The notes under the pieces: generated by a model
What the model was told of the DNA's origin: nothing
The model's input: only the letters and a program-made list of their open reading frames with translations
Databases searched by the model: none
Assembly (NCBI GenBank): GCA_023254055.1
Contig: JALQYN010000050.1
Location: 1 to 53,623, forward strand
Reading direction: 5' to 3'
DNA: 53,623 nt
Source: Polaribacter sp.
Lineage (GTDB): Bacteria; Bacteroidota; Bacteroidia; Flavobacteriales; Flavobacteriaceae
Position numbers and translations under genes: made by a program
Shown: in pieces, positions 52,634 through 53,623 of the stretch
Layout of the letters: each line of letters opens with the position of its first letter
How positions within the stretch are numbered: the first letter of the stretch is position 1

Positions 52634-53044
52634 TTAAGAAAATATTGTTTCTTGATTGATAAAGTGTTTAAACTCTACAATATATCCGTTTGGGTCTTTT
52701 ACAAAAAACGAAACATGCTCTCCATTTTTATGCTTTAAAAAATCAGTTTTTTCTATATAAATGGTTTTTGATGCTTGTAACTTTTCATAAAGATTGGTCC
52801 AAGTTTCTTTTGATAAAATAACTCCAAAGTGGAAAGAAGGTAAAATTGTGCCTTCAAATTTATAGTTTTTAAAAGCAAAATTAAAATCACCAGATTTGGT
52901 AAAAGTAATCTGATGATTATACAAATCAATATCTAACCATTGATTTGTGTTTCTACCTAAATTTGCTCCTAGAATATGTACATAAAAGTTTTTAGTACTT
53001 TCTATTCCTTTGCAAGGCAACGATAAATGAAATAATGAATTCAT
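52634..53044 (-). CDS. VOC family protein, copy 2
   Basis: The 136-residue protein has the VOC fold. Matching segments to the copy at 37140 are FHLSLPCKGIESTKNFYVHIL, W-L-D-I-D-L-Y-N-H-Q-I, FHFGVILSKETW and VKDPNGYIVEFKHF. The metal ligands (His near 6, HFG and Glu in VEFK) are kept. The reaction is unknown. It is the last gene of a leftward unit with the acidic small protein and the deoxyhypusine-synthase-like gene, with a 12-base gap. Confidence 0.88.
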   Translation of the reverse strand: MNSLFHLSLPCKGIESTKNFYVHILGANLGRNTNQWLDIDLYNHQITFTKSGDFNFAFKNYKFEGTILPSFHFGVILSKETWTNLYEKLQASKTIYIEKTDFLKHKNGEHVSFFVKDPNGYIVEFKHFINQETIFS

Positions 53045-53056
53045 AATATAATTGAT

Positions 53057-53344
53057 TTAAAAATCGTCGTCAGTTTCTTCAATTTCTTCATTTAGTTCTA
53101 AATCAGCCTCTTCAAAAGAATCTTCATCTTCTGCATAATCTTCCATCGTTTGTTCTAATTTAGAACTGATTTTCACTAAAAATACAGTGTCTTCTGTTTT
53201 AACTTCTACAGCTTTAATCGTTTCTCCTTTAGCATTCTTAAAAGAAATGATATCAGCATAGTCATAACCATCAGGATATTTTTCGACAAGTAAATCTAAA
53301 ATATCTGTTGTAAGTTTAGCGTAATCTACAATAACACGTTTCAT
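53057..53344 (-). CDS. Small acidic protein linked to deoxyhypusine-synthase-like gene
   Basis: The 95-residue protein has a compact N-terminal domain (about 1-65, KRVIVDYAKLTTDILDLLVE, then GETIKAVEVKTEDTVFLVKIS) and a highly acidic tail of about 27 residues with over half Asp or Glu. It is known to me only as a conserved flavobacterial hypothetical. It follows the deoxyhypusine-synthase-like gene by three bases, so it is clearly co-translated or co-transcribed. A binding partner role for that enzyme is an inference. Confidence 0.78.
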   Translation of the reverse strand: MKRVIVDYAKLTTDILDLLVEKYPDGYDYADIISFKNAKGETIKAVEVKTEDTVFLVKISSKLEQTMEDYAEDEDSFEEADLELNEEIEETDDDF

Positions 53345-53347
53345 AAT

Positions 53348-53623
53348 TTACATTTTTAATAGGTAAGCAAATATTAATGGAGCAACGATTGTTGCGTCAC
53401 TTTCTATAATGTACTTTGGAGTATCAATATCTAATTTTCCCCAAGTAATTTTTTCATTTGGAACTGCTCCAGAATAGGAACCATAACTTGTTGTTGAATC
53501 TGAAATTTGACAGAAATAGCTCCAAAAAGGCGTATCTGTTCTTTCCATATCTTGATATAACATTGGCACTACACAAATTGGAAAATCTCCTGCAATTCCA
53601 CCTCCAATTTGAAAAAATCCAAT
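53348..53623 (-). CDS. Deoxyhypusine-synthase-like protein, 3' part only
   Basis: Only the last 91 residues lie in the window; the 5' part continues past the right edge. The frame gives FFQIGGGIAGDFPICVVP, then QDMERTDTPFW, SDSTTSYGSYSGAVPNEKITWGKLD and TIVAPLIFAYLL. These fit the C-terminal half of the deoxyhypusine synthase family as found in bacteria. Bacteria lack eIF5A, so such proteins probably transfer aminobutyl groups in polyamine synthesis, for example to form homospermidine-like products. In other flavobacteria I recall it near arginine decarboxylase and agmatinase genes, which would lie to the right. Confidence 0.85.
   Translation of the reverse strand: MGFFQIGGGIAGDFPICVVPMLYQDMERTDTPFWSYFCQISDSTTSYGSYSGAVPNEKITWGKLDIDTPKYIIESDATIVAPLIFAYLLKM

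Noticed and set aside
1..53623. CRISPR arrays, tRNA genes, insertion sequences, prophage or toxin-immunity loci
   Set aside because: I read both strands of all gaps and saw no array with spacers, no cloverleaf, no transposase, integrase or phage gene. The DRGH nuclease has no immunity gene beside it.

Overview
This window looks like a chromosomal segment of a low-GC, gliding Bacteroidota, most likely a member of the Flavobacteriaceae (a marine Polaribacter- or Tenacibaculum-like organism is a guess). The reasons are the gldF/gldG gliding genes, promoters of the Bacteroidota type (TTG, about 19 bases, TAnnTTTG), weak ribosome-binding sites, many DUFs typical of the group, flavobacterial PurC, PhoH and AcpH types, and short dispersed inverted repeats built on CTCGA/GAACTGACA. 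I see no prophage, insertion sequence, CRISPR array, tRNA or defence island. Most of the window is ordinary housekeeping and accessory sequence.

Layout. At the left edge (1-413) two tandem promoters face left, into what reads like an rRNA-operon leader whose genes lie outside the window. Then come a DUF4294 protein, an M42 peptidase, a Nudix hydrolase, a lipoprotein and an ABC exporter (414-5500). Next are a large M28 peptidase and acetyl-CoA synthetase, with a relic of a second acs 3' end beside the peptidase (5596-9828). A TSUP transporter, three tandem small secreted paralogs and a fasciclin protein follow (9883-12708). A tightly packed leftward set holds an unknown helical protein, an EEP-family hydrolase and FabV, followed by purC and phoH (12773-17293). 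The rightward block 17471-21558 holds a SAM hydrolase-type enzyme, an ABM-domain protein, a GNAT and gldFG.

Between gldG and dnaN lie about 11 kb: a PqiA-like protein, an operon of dienelactone hydrolase, PAP2, a GNAT-like acyltransferase and an MFS transporter, an XRE regulator with a membrane partner, and a sodium:solute symporter with an unlisted 35-residue membrane peptide and a PIG-L deacetylase. From dnaN (32582) onward come a hibernation factor, AcpH, gamma-glutamyltransferase, a VOC protein, an RluA pseudouridine synthase, DinB, a flavin-binding PPOX protein, an internally duplicated membrane-anchored protein, an AI-2E family permease and a THUMP-like methyltransferase.

The region 43276-50276 is the most distinctive. 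A structured, terminator-ended leader or small RNA precedes a cytosolic NAD-linked formate dehydrogenase operon (a fused NuoE/NuoF-type subunit, the molybdopterin subunit, and the FdhD sulfurtransferase). It ends with an unrecognised secreted, probably outer-membrane protein made of three diverged repeats with glycine-rich loops. The window closes with a membrane dipeptidase, a DRGH nuclease, a second VOC protein, a small acidic protein and the 3' part of a deoxyhypusine-synthase-like gene.

All functional statements come from reading the sequence and from memory of the families. No database search was possible.
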